Positions 15,518 to 27,283 of a DNA stretch of 40,171 bases are shown here, piece after piece (position 1 is the stretch's first letter; the number at the start of each line of letters is the position of its first letter). Position numbers and translations under genes: made by a program. Source of the stretch: Acidobacteriota bacterium (lineage in GTDB: Bacteria; Acidobacteriota; Terriglobia; Terriglobales; Acidobacteriaceae). The notes under the pieces were generated by a model, which searched no databases, had not been told where the DNA came from, and saw only the letters and a list, made by a program, of their open reading frames with translations. The stretch spans positions 1 to 40,171 of the forward strand of contig JAJYSV010000037.1 of assembly GCA_021793405.1 (NCBI GenBank). Reading direction: 5' to 3'.

Positions 15518-18067
15518 CTAGTTTTTCTGCGCCGCGGTAATCGCTCCCTGCAGCGGGCGCGGCCGGGAGGCGAGGAATAGAGCCGGCACCGGATTGTTCT
15601 GGGTGCAGGCCAGGAATGGATTCGCCGGAGCCGTCGTGGTGGTGCCGCAGGTCAGGCTTGGGTTGATTTGCTGTGTGTCCGTCAACGTGGCGGTGTTGAT
15701 GAAATGCACCATATCGTCGCGGCTGGTCGAGACATAGAAGGTCGTAGTATCGGGGCTGAAGGTACCGCCGATGGGGGCTCCGGCCTGGCCGGTGAGCGCG
15801 ACGTTGACTACGCTGCCTGTCGTCGCCTGCCCAGCGGGGCACGTTGCTCCGTTGACCCCGTTGATCTGCTGAATCGTGCATGGAACCTTATAGGCCGGCA
15901 GCGTGTTGTTGCCTCCTGTCAAACTACCCGGCAGGAAGGTAACGAAAGCCACCTGAGAGTTCGGTGAAACGAGCACCTGGTCGATGGACGCGATGTTTGG
16001 GGTTGCCAAGCCGAACTGCGTGGGCGTGCTGGGAAATTGCAGCGCTGTTTTCAACGGACATTGGCCGTCCGGAATGGTTACGGCAATATCGTTGAGCTGC
16101 CCTCCGCTGGACGCAGTCGCGCCAATGATGTGATAGCCATCGGTGGTGGCAGCCAACTGATCGGTTGCGGCCGACACGGTGGCGGCATTCGGATAATATT
16201 CCGTGGGATTCACGGCCGTGGTTGGATCGGCCAGACCGGTGGGTGGAGGACCAGCGCTCTGCGCGGCATTATTCGGCCCAATCGCGCAATAGCCGAATGC
16301 GGTGGTAGTGGGACCCGAAGCAAAGGCGCCGACTCCGGGGATGGTGACGGCGACGCCGGTGGAATCGATCGGGCAGTTGCCGGTTTGGCCGTTCTCGGTG
16401 CAGACGTGCCAGCCGGTGAACTTGGAGTATGTGTAGAGAACATTGCCGCCGGCGATGTAGACGGTCTGGCTGTCCTGGGTGAAAGACGCGCCGTAGGGCG
16501 GGTTGACCTCCACCGAAGGATCGATGGGCTCATTGTTGGAATTGCAGGCAATGGTAGGTCCGGGAGCGCCAAAAGAGATCACGGAAGCTGAAGTTGCCGA
16601 TGTGGTCGCGGTTGCGGTCGCGGCAGGCGTGTAGAGATAGAAAAGCTGCCGGCATGGATCGTGGATGATCACGAGACTGTCGTCGGGAGCAACCGCAAGC
16701 ACAGTGCCGGGAACGTTGGTGGCCTGGGTCGTCAGCGTGGCGCCGGTAACGGGGGAGATCGACGCGATCATGAGTTCCACGCTGCTTCCGAAGAACAGGT
16801 GGTTGCCCAATTCATCCATCACCATGGAGTTTGGCTGATAGGGCAACCGCGTCGGCGTTCCCACGGTCCCGCTCTGGAAATCCACGGGGACAAAATTGTA
16901 GGACTGGGGGCTGGCCATATAGAGAATGTTCGAGCCTGGACCCGGCGTATGCACATCTATCGGATTGCTGGCAATCGGCAAGCCTGTACTGAGATTCGCG
17001 ATTTCATTTTGCGGCGCCGGATTGCAGATCCCTGGCAGGCACTGAGCTACGATAGCCGCGTCGCTGGGAAATACCGGCGCCACTGCGCCGGTATTGCTGA
17101 CTGGGATATTGATGGGATCGTTCGAGGAATAGAGAAGCGAGAGCCCGGTAATCGGGTTGCCCTGCGTGTCGAGAACGGTTGTCGTCAGCGGCTGAATATT
17201 GTTGGGATTGACGGTGACGCTTTGCTGGGGGGTCGTGCCCACGGTCAACTGAATGCTTTTCGGCGGGCAGGTAAAGAAATATCCCGCGGTGCTGGTGGTC
17301 TGAGCAACGGTTGCGGAAATTACGGTCCCACCCGGTTGTTGCGCGGTGGCGACGCCATTCTGGTCGATAGTGACGATACTGGCGTTCTGCGGGTTATACG
17401 TCAGGTGGCCTGCATTGCAGGTAATGTCGCTGGTGCCGCTGTAAACAGTGGCGGCCAGCTGGGCGGTATGGGTCTGAGATACGCAGCTATTCAGTGCATA
17501 CACCGGAGCATTTTCCGGGGAAGCGGTAATGGGATTGTTGGGGCATTTATGCACGGCACTCTGACCGCCCAGGAGGACGCTAGTCACCGGGGGGTGGACA
17601 AAGACAGGCACCGGGTTGCTGGTGGCCCCGCCACCGCTAGCAGTCACATAGGCGATGCCGCCATTCGCCTGAAAGATAGGAGAGCCCGGCTGGGGTGGGA
17701 TGCAGGTCGTAAAGTCGGGAATGTTGTTGCCGGAATTGCGATTCCATGTGCCGCCGCAGACTCTGCCGCTGGGAGACACATCCCCTAGCAACAGATTGCT
17801 GGTGCCATAGGTATAGTCCGATACGGTGACGGCGGTACCCTTGCAGTTCAATGCTGAGGGCGCGAGTGTAGTGGAAATCTGACCATAACTGAGGGAGATC
17901 CCATAGGTAGCCGGTTCCAAGTCGATCTTATAAACGGCGGTGAGCAGCGGGCCGCTCTGGAAGCCGCTGCAATAGTTCTGGCCATAGTCATGGATGCAAC
18001 CGGTGGTTGACAGACCGACGGGTAGGGATAGAGCAAGTAGAACCGCAGAAAATACGAACCGCCGCAT
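15518..18067 (-). CDS. Large secreted lipoprotein with Ig-like and beta-propeller-like repeats
   Basis: The 849-residue protein starts with MRRFVFSAVLLALSLPVG and a plausible lipobox ending at Cys24 (TTGC), so export and lipidation are likely. Residues up to about 370 are Thr/Ser/Asn-rich and look like bacterial Ig-like domains (VTSVLLGG, IVTIDQNGVATAQQPGGTVISA, PLTTTVLDTQGNPITGLSLLYSS). From about 380 there are repeating strand patterns of a YVTN/NHL-type beta-propeller (NSMVMDELGNHLFFGSS, GTVLAVAPDDSLVIIHD, SPNSQVAFVTFLPGS, FSPDTTTFYVSTSRDDMVHFINTATLT). No catalytic site is visible. Acidobacteria carry many such surface proteins; binding or adhesion is inference. It lies 271 bp downstream of alanine dehydrogenase on the same strand, probably with its own promoter. 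Confidence 0.8.
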   Translation of the reverse strand: MRRFVFSAVLLALSLPVGLSTTGCIHDYGQNYCSGFQSGPLLTAVYKIDLEPATYGISLSYGQISTTLAPSALNCKGTAVTVSDYTYGTSNLLLGDVSPSGRVCGGTWNRNSGNNIPDFTTCIPPQPGSPIFQANGGIAYVTASGGGATSNPVPVFVHPPVTSVLLGGQSAVHKCPNNPITASPENAPVYALNSCVSQTHTAQLAATVYSGTSDITCNAGHLTYNPQNASIVTIDQNGVATAQQPGGTVISATVAQTTSTAGYFFTCPPKSIQLTVGTTPQQSVTVNPNNIQPLTTTVLDTQGNPITGLSLLYSSNDPINIPVSNTGAVAPVFPSDAAIVAQCLPGICNPAPQNEIANLSTGLPIASNPIDVHTPGPGSNILYMASPQSYNFVPVDFQSGTVGTPTRLPYQPNSMVMDELGNHLFFGSSVELMIASISPVTGATLTTQATNVPGTVLAVAPDDSLVIIHDPCRQLFYLYTPAATATATTSATSASVISFGAPGPTIACNSNNEPIDPSVEVNPPYGASFTQDSQTVYIAGGNVLYTYSKFTGWHVCTENGQTGNCPIDSTGVAVTIPGVGAFASGPTTTAFGYCAIGPNNAAQSAGPPPTGLADPTTAVNPTEYYPNAATVSAATDQLAATTDGYHIIGATASSGGQLNDIAVTIPDGQCPLKTALQFPSTPTQFGLATPNIASIDQVLVSPNSQVAFVTFLPGSLTGGNNTLPAYKVPCTIQQINGVNGATCPAGQATTGSVVNVALTGQAGAPIGGTFSPDTTTFYVSTSRDDMVHFINTATLTDTQQINPSLTCGTTTTAPANPFLACTQNNPVPALFLASRPRPLQGAITAAQKN

Positions 18068-18338
18068 TGAACCTCCCCGCCGCCGCTTGGCGCGGACTGG
18101 CGGTTACTGAAAACAGCTATCGTGACGCGAGTCAGATAATTCATTTTAGGGCCCCGGTGCAGCTTCGGCAACCGCCGCGCGCCTAAGATCGCAATTCGAG
18201 GGACAGGGAGGCGCGCGATTGTCTCGGAGCATTTGCGCTCCGGATTGCGCAAACTGCGAGAGTGAACGACAGCCTGGCTGGCGCAGAAGTATCGGGCGGA
18301 AGGACCCCGGGGCGGCGCGGTACCCCGCAGGAAGAAAT

Positions 18339-19454
18339 TCAGCGGACCAACTCTGCTACAGGCTTCCAGGGCTTGCCCTGTGACTCGGCGACGGGTTTGC
18401 AGGTGAGCAAGCCGTCGTAGGTATTCACGCCGTCCTGCAAGCCGCTGTCGGCCTGAATCGCGGCCTTTGCGCCCATCTTCGCGAGTCGCATCACGTAAGG
18501 AAATGTCGCATTCGTCAACGCGAGGGTCGAGGTATGCGGCACCGCCGCCGGCATGTTGGTCACGCAATAATGCACCACGCCTTCGAGCACGTAGGAGGGA
18601 TCGCTATGCGTGGTTGGCCGTGCGGTTTCAACGCAGCCACCCTGATCGATCGCAACATCGACGATCACGGCGCCCTTCTTCATGGTCGCGACCATCGCTT
18701 TGGTCACAATTTTTGGCGCGGCAGCGCCGGGGATCAACACGCCGCCGATGACCAGATCAGCCTCTTGCACGGCGCGACTGACATTGTAGGAGTTGGAGGC
18801 GAGAGTGTACACGCGTCCATTGAAGATGTCGTCCAATTCGCGCAGGCGATTCAGGTTCATGTCGATGATGGTGACTTTCGCGCCGATGCCCATGGCGACC
18901 TTGGCAGCGTTGGTACCGACGATGCCACCGCCGATGACGCAGACATTACCCGGAGGCACGCCTGGAACGCCTCCTAACAGGACGCCGCGTCCGCCTTTTT
19001 CTTTCTCAAGATGGGCGGCGCCAACCTGCACTGACATTCGGCCAGCCACTTCCGACATGGGCGTGAGCAGAGGCAGCGCGCCGGCTTTGTCGCGGATGGT
19101 CTCGTAGGCGATGCCAATCACTTTTTTCTCGAGCAGCTTGGCGGTCAAGACTGGCAGGGGTGCAAGATGCAGATAGGTAAAGAGGATCAGACCGTCGCGG
19201 AAATAGCCGTACTCTTTTTCCACGGGCTCTTTGACCTTGACGATCATGTCCGCCAATCGCCACACGTCGTAGGCCGAGCCAACAATTTCCGCTCCGGCAG
19301 ATTGGTATTCGTCATCCGGAAGCGACGACAAGTTCCCTGCCCTGGTCTCCACGAGGACTGTGTGGCCTGCTTCCGTCAGAGCCTTGACACCGGCAGGCGT
19401 CACGCCGACGCGGCTCTCGTGATCTTTCAGTTCCCTCGGAACACCAATGATCAT
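18339..19454 (-). CDS. ald: Alanine dehydrogenase
   Basis: The 371-residue protein is full length for NAD-dependent L-alanine dehydrogenase (alanine to pyruvate plus ammonia, reversible). Catalytic residues align at the classical numbering: Arg15 (ESRVGVTP), Lys75 (VKVKEP), His96 (YLHLA) and Asp270 (DVAIDQGG). The NAD-binding glycine motif is GGGIVG (175-180), and [10 protein letters not shown] near the C-terminus is diagnostic for the family. AGGAG lies eight bases before the ATG. The aldehyde dehydrogenase gene ends 30 bp upstream on the same strand, suggesting cotranscription. It may serve nitrogen assimilation or alanine catabolism. Confidence 0.97.
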   Translation of the reverse strand: MIIGVPRELKDHESRVGVTPAGVKALTEAGHTVLVETRAGNLSSLPDDEYQSAGAEIVGSAYDVWRLADMIVKVKEPVEKEYGYFRDGLILFTYLHLAPLPVLTAKLLEKKVIGIAYETIRDKAGALPLLTPMSEVAGRMSVQVGAAHLEKEKGGRGVLLGGVPGVPPGNVCVIGGGIVGTNAAKVAMGIGAKVTIIDMNLNRLRELDDIFNGRVYTLASNSYNVSRAVQEADLVIGGVLIPGAAAPKIVTKAMVATMKKGAVIVDVAIDQGGCVETARPTTHSDPSYVLEGVVHYCVTNMPAAVPHTSTLALTNATFPYVMRLAKMGAKAAIQADSGLQDGVNTYDGLLTCKPVAESQGKPWKPVAELVR

Positions 19455-19484
19455 TGCTGCTCTCCTGGAGAGTATTTCCGTTCC

Positions 19485-20993
19485 CTAGTCAATCTGGGCA
19501 CGCTGAAGTCGATCGGAATAATCCACGTACACCGATTTCCACGTGGTGTAAAAGTCCAAAGCTCCGATACCGCCCTCGCGATGACCGTTCCCCGTCTGTT
19601 TGACGCCGCCAAAGGGCAGATGCACCTCCGCTCCAATGGTGGGCGCGTTGATGTAGACAATGCCGGTCTCCAGGTCCCGCATGGCCTGATAGCCGCGGTT
19701 CACGTCGCGAGTATAGATAGATGCGGAAAGTCCGTAGGAGACGCTATTGGCAATCTCAATGGCCTGCTCCAACGAGTCAAATTGCAGCAGAGTGACGACC
19801 GGGCCAAACACCTCTTCCTGCGCAATCCGCATGGTGGGCAGGACGCCGGACAAAATGGTCGGCGCGAAGAAACACCCGGGTGCGTGCGCTTTCCCTTGCA
19901 GGCGCTTGCCGCCGGTCAACAGCGTGGCTCCTTCCCGCAGAGCAATCTCGACATAACGTCGGCTGGTTTCAATCTGCTGCTCGTTGACCTGGGGGCCCAT
20001 CTGGACATCCTTCTTCAGGCCATCGCCGACGCGTAACTTACCTGCTCGCTCGACCAATTGCTGTGTAAACGGCCGGGCAATCTTCTTATGCAGCAGAATG
20101 CGGCTGGTCGCGGTGCAGCGCTGTCCGGTGGTGCCAAAGGCTCCCCATAACGCGCCTTCCACGGCAAGCTCGAGATTGGCATCTTCCATCACGATCATGG
20201 CATTCTTGCCGCCCATCTCCAGCGAGCAGGGCTTCATGCCCGCGGCAGCGGTCTGGCCGACCCAACGGCCCACTTCGCTGGAGCCGGTAAAGCTGATCGC
20301 GGTTACATCGGGATGCTCCACGAGCGGCGCTCCCGCTTCGGGTCCAAAGCCAAACACGATGTTGACGACGCCTTTCGGCAGGCCGGCGTCGATGAGCGTT
20401 TCGACCAGATGCAACGCGGAGAGCGGCGTATCTTCCGCCGGCTTGATGACGCAGGTGTTGCCGCAGACCAGTGCGGGAAACAGCTTCCAGGAAGGGATCG
20501 CCATGGGGAAGTTCCACGGCGTAATCATGCCGCAGACACCGACGGGCGCACGCACGCTCATGGCAAATTTGTTCGGCAGCTCCGAAGGCGTGGTTTGGCC
20601 AAAGAGACGGCGGCCTTCCCCTGCCATATAGAAAGCCGTGTCGATGGCTTCCTGGACATCGCTGCGCGATTCGATCAACACTTTCCCCATTTCGCGGGTC
20701 ATATCGCGGGCGTACTGCTCCTTGCGTTGGGTGAGCAGTTCACCGGCGCGGAAGAGGATTTCCGCGCGTTTTGGCGCGGGCACCAGACGCCAACTCTGGA
20801 ATGCTTCTTTCGCGGCGGCCACGGCATCGGCAACATCGTTGGCGCCCGACGCTGGAAAAACGCCGACAAGATCGCCGGCGTTGGCGGGATTGCGGTCCTC
20901 GAACGTATGGCGCGTGCGTGCACGGAGCCATTTGCCGCCGATCAGGTTGTTCGCTTGCCTGGTTGTATGTTTTGCGGCAGCCATTGCTTTCAC
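19485..20993 (-). CDS. NAD(P)-dependent aldehyde dehydrogenase
   Basis: The 502-residue length is standard for ALDH. The catalytic Cys is in [12 protein letters not shown], the general-base Glu in [13 protein letters not shown], the cofactor segment [13 protein letters not shown] with FTGSSEVG is intact, and EEVFGPVV and the C-terminal [10 protein letters not shown] are present. The segment [16 protein letters not shown] resembles enzymes often annotated as piperideine-6-carboxylate or succinate-semialdehyde dehydrogenases, but substrate cannot be fixed from sequence. The start may be GTG 20991-20993 or ATG 20982-20984, three residues later; neither has a strong ribosome site. It probably forms an operon with ald downstream, which would link aldehyde oxidation to amino-acid turnover. 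Confidence 0.93.
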   Translation of the reverse strand: MKAMAAAKHTTRQANNLIGGKWLRARTRHTFEDRNPANAGDLVGVFPASGANDVADAVAAAKEAFQSWRLVPAPKRAEILFRAGELLTQRKEQYARDMTREMGKVLIESRSDVQEAIDTAFYMAGEGRRLFGQTTPSELPNKFAMSVRAPVGVCGMITPWNFPMAIPSWKLFPALVCGNTCVIKPAEDTPLSALHLVETLIDAGLPKGVVNIVFGFGPEAGAPLVEHPDVTAISFTGSSEVGRWVGQTAAAGMKPCSLEMGGKNAMIVMEDANLELAVEGALWGAFGTTGQRCTATSRILLHKKIARPFTQQLVERAGKLRVGDGLKKDVQMGPQVNEQQIETSRRYVEIALREGATLLTGGKRLQGKAHAPGCFFAPTILSGVLPTMRIAQEEVFGPVVTLLQFDSLEQAIEIANSVSYGLSASIYTRDVNRGYQAMRDLETGIVYINAPTIGAEVHLPFGGVKQTGNGHREGGIGALDFYTTWKSVYVDYSDRLQRAQID

Positions 20994-21186
20994 TCGTCTT
21001 CTGGAGCAATCACTCAGTTCCCGTAAAGTGGCCGGATCAATTTACATGCAGCCGTTCCTTGATAGAACGTCTGCGCAACGATCAATTTCCCGGCTTACAC
21101 CAACTGTGTGATTTCTCTATCGATTTCGAACAGCCTTCAACCGATAGAGGATACAGCAAACGGTGCTCGGCGCATGGATGGAGCTG

Positions 21187-23103
<1,917 letters not shown>

Positions 23104-23181
23104 GTATTGCCCTCCCCCGAATACCCGCCGGGCTGCATGATAGATTTTTCGCTATCGCTGCGAATCGGTGAAATGCGCTCC

Positions 23182-23211
23182 GCACAGGCGTTCTTTTAGG
23201 AACGCCTGTGC
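23182..23211. promoter_or_regulatory. Strong hairpin between mreB and mreC
   Basis: A perfect 12-bp stem, GCACAGGCGTTC with GAACGCCTGTGC, closes a six-base loop TTTTAG. It lies 79 bp after the mreB stop and 72 bp before the chosen mreC start. No T tract follows, so a simple intrinsic terminator is unlikely on the plus strand. It may act as a partial terminator, an RNA-processing site or a stabiliser of mreB mRNA. Confidence 0.6.
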
Positions 23212-23282
23212 ATAATGAATGTTCGCTCGTCAGCACGTCGAGTGAACACGGTCTGTTATCCTCACAGCCTGTTGCAGGCCTC

Positions 23283-24491
23283 ATGGAATCCTTTCTCAGT
23301 CGAAACCGAAATCCACTGATGCTGCTGGCCGTCGTACTGGCGCAGTTACTGGGTCTCGCAGTGCAGGTTCGGCGTCCAACAGCAGACAACAGCAGTCATC
23401 AAACGCGGCTGATCCGCTACTGGGTGGTCAGCCTGATTTCCCCCTTTGAGCGGGTATTTTTGTTTGTTGGGCATGGAGTCAGCCACACGTGGGACGATTA
23501 CGTGGATCTACGCCACGTTCGAGCGCAGAACCAGCAACTGCAGGCGGAACTGAACAGGATGCGGCTGGAGCAATCTGCGCTCGCCGAAGACGCCCGTCAA
23601 GACATTCGACTGCAGAAACTGCTTAGCTTTCAGCAGAATTACATCTCGAAAACGGTGGCCGGCCACGTGATCGGAACGAGCGGGACCGACCTGTCTCGTG
23701 TGGTCTACATCGATAAAGGCTTCGACAACGGTATCCGCACCGACATGCCTGTGATCACGCCGGATGGGGTGGTGGGAAAAATTCGCGCGGTATTTCCGCA
23801 CACGGCGCAGGTGCTCGAAATTAATGACCAGACCAGCGGGCTGGGCGTGATTCTGACTCGCACCCGCCTGCGCGGTATTCTGCGCGGTACCACGGATGGG
23901 CGGACGGAGATCACCGACATCCTTCCGGATGAACGTATTCAACCAGGCGAACAGGTCATTACCAGCGGCGGCGATCAAGTCTATCCCAGTGGCCTTCCGG
24001 TGGGCGTGGTGGAACGCATCGTGCCGGATCCGGAGCAAAATTCCGATGTTGCTCTGCTGATCAAGCCGGCGGTGAACCTGTCGCGCCTGGATGAAGTGCT
24101 GGTGATCACGCAAACGCAGGACACGGTTCCGTCCACGATGCAGCAGGACGTGTCCACCAGCGAACAGAGGGCAGCGGACGTTCTGGCGCAGCGTCTACCG
24201 GGCGCGCTTCCGCCGCCAGATGTGGGCCCTGATGGAAAGCCGCTGAACGCAAACTCTCCGCCACCGCCAGTGCGGCCGCCTGCACCGCTGCACCCGGACC
24301 GGTTTACGCCGGGCGCCACGCCGCCGGCAGATGATCTGAAGCCGGGCGCCGCGTACCAGAAGCAGATGTTCGCTCCGCAATCGCCCGCGAACGGGACGAC
24401 ACAGCCTGGCCGCGCAGCCCAGCCTTCCACCGCAGTCTCCAAGCCGACCGCAACCCCGACTTCGAAGACTCAACAGGAGCCGCAGAATTAG
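23283..24491 (+). CDS. mreC: Rod-shape-determining protein MreC
   Basis: From the ATG at 23283 the protein has 402 residues. One N-terminal membrane helix (about 10-28) leads to a periplasmic coiled coil (about 78-112: VRAQNQQLQAELNRMRLEQSAL type) and the two-barrel MreC domain (about 115-275, with VGKIRAVFPHTAQVLEINDQTSGLGV and GEQVITSGGDQVYPSGLPVGVV). MreC dimerises in the periplasm and contacts PBP2. Residues from about 290 to the end form a long Pro/Ala/Thr-rich disordered tail, not a feature of typical MreC. An open frame extends to GTG 23208 inside the intergenic hairpin, but the ATG gives the normal N-terminus. mreD starts two bases after the stop. Confidence 0.95.
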   Translation: MESFLSRNRNPLMLLAVVLAQLLGLAVQVRRPTADNSSHQTRLIRYWVVSLISPFERVFLFVGHGVSHTWDDYVDLRHVRAQNQQLQAELNRMRLEQSALAEDARQDIRLQKLLSFQQNYISKTVAGHVIGTSGTDLSRVVYIDKGFDNGIRTDMPVITPDGVVGKIRAVFPHTAQVLEINDQTSGLGVILTRTRLRGILRGTTDGRTEITDILPDERIQPGEQVITSGGDQVYPSGLPVGVVERIVPDPEQNSDVALLIKPAVNLSRLDEVLVITQTQDTVPSTMQQDVSTSEQRAADVLAQRLPGALPPPDVGPDGKPLNANSPPPPVRPPAPLHPDRFTPGATPPADDLKPGAAYQKQMFAPQSPANGTTQPGRAAQPSTAVSKPTATPTSKTQQEPQN

Positions 24492-24493
24492 CA

Positions 24494-25015
24494 ATGTCAC
24501 TCTTGTATCCAAACTCGCGACGGGAGATGGAGGAACACCGCTTCCATCCGCTCGTCTTGATTCTGGTGCCGCTGCTGGCGATCTTCTTTCAGGCGTATCT
24601 GCCGCTGCGTTTTCCATCCGTCGGATTCCTCAACGTGCCGGTGCTCGTCGTCATTTATTTTTCCGTCTCGCGACGAAGTCCCATTGGCGGAACGCTGCTG
24701 GGTATGATCATCGGAATCATCCAGGATGCGTTGACCCACCTGCCGCTCGGCGTCAATGGCATCATCGACTGCATTCTCGGCTATCTGGCGGCATCGATCG
24801 GACTGCGGATCGACGTGGACAATCCGGGCACGCGTCTGATCATGAACTTTACTTTCATCCTGCTGGCCAGCATTTTGCACGTACTGATCCTGCGCCGCCT
24901 GCTGGGCATCCACGAACAGTGGTACGGACTGCATGAGGTGGTTCGCGCGGTGGTTAATGGGTTAATCGGTGTGGTTCTGTTCGCGCTTCTCGACCGTTTG
25001 CGGCAACGTCAGTAA
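24494..25015 (+). CDS. mreD: Rod-shape-determining membrane protein MreD
   Basis: The 173-residue protein is almost entirely hydrophobic helices, with the MreD pattern of about five or six membrane spans (LVLILVPLLAIFFQAYLPL, LNVPVLVVIYFSVSRR, GTLLGMIIGIIQDALTHLPLG, GLIGVVLFALLDRL). The conserved G.iqD segment between the second and third spans is present. MreD is an inner-membrane partner of MreC. The start is two bases after the mreC stop; an ATG at 24527 (MEEHRF) is an alternative. Identity rests on both sequence and position between mreC and PBP2. Confidence 0.93.
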   Translation: MSLLYPNSRREMEEHRFHPLVLILVPLLAIFFQAYLPLRFPSVGFLNVPVLVVIYFSVSRRSPIGGTLLGMIIGIIQDALTHLPLGVNGIIDCILGYLAASIGLRIDVDNPGTRLIMNFTFILLASILHVLILRRLLGIHEQWYGLHEVVRAVVNGLIGVVLFALLDRLRQRQ

Positions 25016-25054
25016 GCCCCCAATCCGGAGTATTCTGAAGGCATATCCCCCGCC

Positions 25055-27280
25055 ATGGCTGGCACAGTCAACAAAGACGACAGAATCCCATCGATCAAGC
25101 TGACGGCGATCCAGTACGTCATTGCGTTGATTCTCGTCATCCTGGTTTCCGGACTGTGGAGACTGCAGGTGCTGGGCGCGCAGAATTATCGCGCTCTTGC
25201 GCAGGCGAACCGGATTCGGAAAGTACCGATCCTGGCACCGCGCGGAAAAATATTTGATCGTTACGGACGCCTGATTGTCGACAACTACCCTTCGGTCACT
25301 TGTTTTCTGGTTCCCGAGCAGGCCCACGATCTTGACAGCGATATTCCGCTGATCGCCGAGGGACTGCACATGCAGCCAGACCAACTGCGGGCAGTGCTGC
25401 TGCGCTATCGGCATCAGCCGAGGTATCAGCCCATCCCGCTGCAGCAGGACATCACGCCGGACGAGCAGGCCTTTATCGCGGCCCACGCCAATGAGTTACC
25501 GGAGCTGGAAACGATCGAAGAGCAGCGGCGACTCTACCCCAGCAACGGATTTGCCGCACACCTGATCGGCTACGTCGGGGAAGTTTCCGAAGACATGCTG
25601 GACGACCCGCGCTATGCCTTCTACCAGCCGGGCGACGTAGTGGGACGGTCGGGCGTCGAGGAATCCTACGATCCCATCCTGCGTGGTCAGGACGGTTCCC
25701 GCGATGTGATTGTCGATAGCCACGGACGCGAACTGGGCGCGCTCGGCATCGAACCAGCGGTGCCCGGCAAATCCATTCGATTGACGATCGATCTGGATAT
25801 CCAGAAGGCTGCCGAGGATGCCATGGGACAGCGGGAAGGAGCTCTGGTGGCCATCGATCCGCGCACCGGCGAAGTACTCGCCATGGTGAGCCGGCCGACG
25901 TTTGATCCAAACGATTTTGCCATCCGCATCCATCGCAAGCAATGGGACGCGCTGCTCACGAATCCCGAGAATCCCTTGATGAACAAGGCGATCCAGGCGC
26001 AGCTTGCTCCCGGCTCGACTTTCAAGATCATCGAAGCCATTGCCGGCTTGCAGGAAGGAATTGCGCAGACGCTGAAAGTGGACTGCCACGGCGGAGCCGT
26101 CTTCTATGGGCGCTATTTCAAGTGCTGGATATCGGCCCGGCATCAGTCGCACGGAATCACGGACATCAGCAAAGGAATTTATCAGTCCTGCGACGTGTTC
26201 TTTTACACGCTGGCGGAAAAGCTCGGCATCGACAAGATCGCGTACTGGGGCCACAGGTTCGGACTGGGAGAAAAGACCGGTATCGACCTGCCGAATGAAG
26301 CATCCGGCACCATGCCGTCGCCGGAGTGGAAGATGCGGAACTACCATCAAAAATGGTTTGCGGGAGAAACCATCTCGGTGGGAATCGGGCAAGGCGCGAT
26401 TGCGGTTACGCCGATCCAGTTGATACGCGCCATCGCGGGCATCGGGTCCGGCGGAATACTCAAACGCCCGCATGTCGTTTTTCCTAGCGAGGTACCGCCG
26501 GACCTGACTGGGTATTACCAGAGCCAGTTTCCGGGTTCGGGCGATCAAGTGATTGCCATCGATCCTGCGAACTGGCAGATCGTGACAGACGCGATGGCCC
26601 AGGTAACCACATTCGCGGGCACCGCCGGTTTCGCGCATTTGGATGGCATCGACTTCGCCGGCAAAACCGGCAGCGCCCAGATTGTCAGCAATGCATATAA
26701 AGCATCCGTGGGCGGCGGCGCGAAATTGAACGATACGGCCTGGTTTGTCGGCATGACACCGAGAAGAAACCCAGAAATTGCCGTGGTTCTGATGTGGCAG
26801 AACGGTTCCGAAGGATATCTCAGCGCGCGCCTGGCCGCCCGCGTGATCGCGGCGTATGTCGACAAGCAACGGCGCGAAGCCGATAACCTCCCGCAGGTTG
26901 TGAGCGCGGTCAAACCCGCCGAAGCCAATCCTCCGACTGTGGTTCCGGCGACTCAGCAGAACAAGGCGGCTCCCACCGCTGGCGCGAAGCAAAAAGTGAC
27001 TGGCCATCTGCAACCGAACGTAACTGGGCGTCAGCCATCGATTGCAATGGCTGCTCTTTGGACCAGTCCGGCGAATGGCACCGGGGGCACATCTGGAACG
27101 CAAATTCCCAAACGCGTCGCGTCCCTGTTTCCGATGCCCGCTGGAACGACGTTACACGCCGGAACCTTTCTTCTTCCACCCGATCCTGCCAAGTCGACCC
27201 CGCGCCCCTTCCACACAAAGCCACCGGCAGCGGCCGGCTCGCAGGATCGCAGCCCATCGCGGCAGAAAAGCGGAGCGTAA
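25055..27280 (+). CDS. mrdA: Penicillin-binding protein 2, elongation transpeptidase
   Basis: The 741-residue protein has one N-terminal membrane helix (about 18-36), a pedestal domain (about 55-230, APRGKIFDRYGRLI), and a transpeptidase domain. Active-site motifs are STFK with Ser321 and Lys324, SCD at 378-380 (SxN equivalent), and KTG at 537-539. Cysteines C344 and C357, in VDCHGG and FKCW, match the PBP2 pattern. It crosslinks lateral-wall peptidoglycan together with RodA. E. coli PBP2 is 633 residues; here residues ~605-741 form an extra Pro/Thr/Ala-rich tail with no recognised domain. The ATG at 25055 is 39 bp after mreD. rodA starts three bases after the stop. Confidence 0.96.
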   Translation: MAGTVNKDDRIPSIKLTAIQYVIALILVILVSGLWRLQVLGAQNYRALAQANRIRKVPILAPRGKIFDRYGRLIVDNYPSVTCFLVPEQAHDLDSDIPLIAEGLHMQPDQLRAVLLRYRHQPRYQPIPLQQDITPDEQAFIAAHANELPELETIEEQRRLYPSNGFAAHLIGYVGEVSEDMLDDPRYAFYQPGDVVGRSGVEESYDPILRGQDGSRDVIVDSHGRELGALGIEPAVPGKSIRLTIDLDIQKAAEDAMGQREGALVAIDPRTGEVLAMVSRPTFDPNDFAIRIHRKQWDALLTNPENPLMNKAIQAQLAPGSTFKIIEAIAGLQEGIAQTLKVDCHGGAVFYGRYFKCWISARHQSHGITDISKGIYQSCDVFFYTLAEKLGIDKIAYWGHRFGLGEKTGIDLPNEASGTMPSPEWKMRNYHQKWFAGETISVGIGQGAIAVTPIQLIRAIAGIGSGGILKRPHVVFPSEVPPDLTGYYQSQFPGSGDQVIAIDPANWQIVTDAMAQVTTFAGTAGFAHLDGIDFAGKTGSAQIVSNAYKASVGGGAKLNDTAWFVGMTPRRNPEIAVVLMWQNGSEGYLSARLAARVIAAYVDKQRREADNLPQVVSAVKPAEANPPTVVPATQQNKAAPTAGAKQKVTGHLQPNVTGRQPSIAMAALWTSPANGTGGTSGTQIPKRVASLFPMPAGTTLHAGTFLLPPDPAKSTPRPFHTKPPAAAGSQDRSPSRQKSGA

Positions 27281-27283
27281 CCA

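Noticed and set aside
16661-17788. 375-codon plus-strand ORF opposite the propeller lipoprotein
   Set aside because: It is antisense to a protein with a signal peptide and regular repeats; it has no recognisable fold or ribosome site.
18290-18338. Terminator after ald
   Set aside because: The GC-rich inverted segments around 18303-18330 pair only imperfectly and have no T tract on the minus strand.
25496-27103. 535-codon minus-strand ORF opposite PBP2
   Set aside because: PBP2 active-site motifs fix the plus strand as coding; the antisense product has no family resemblance.
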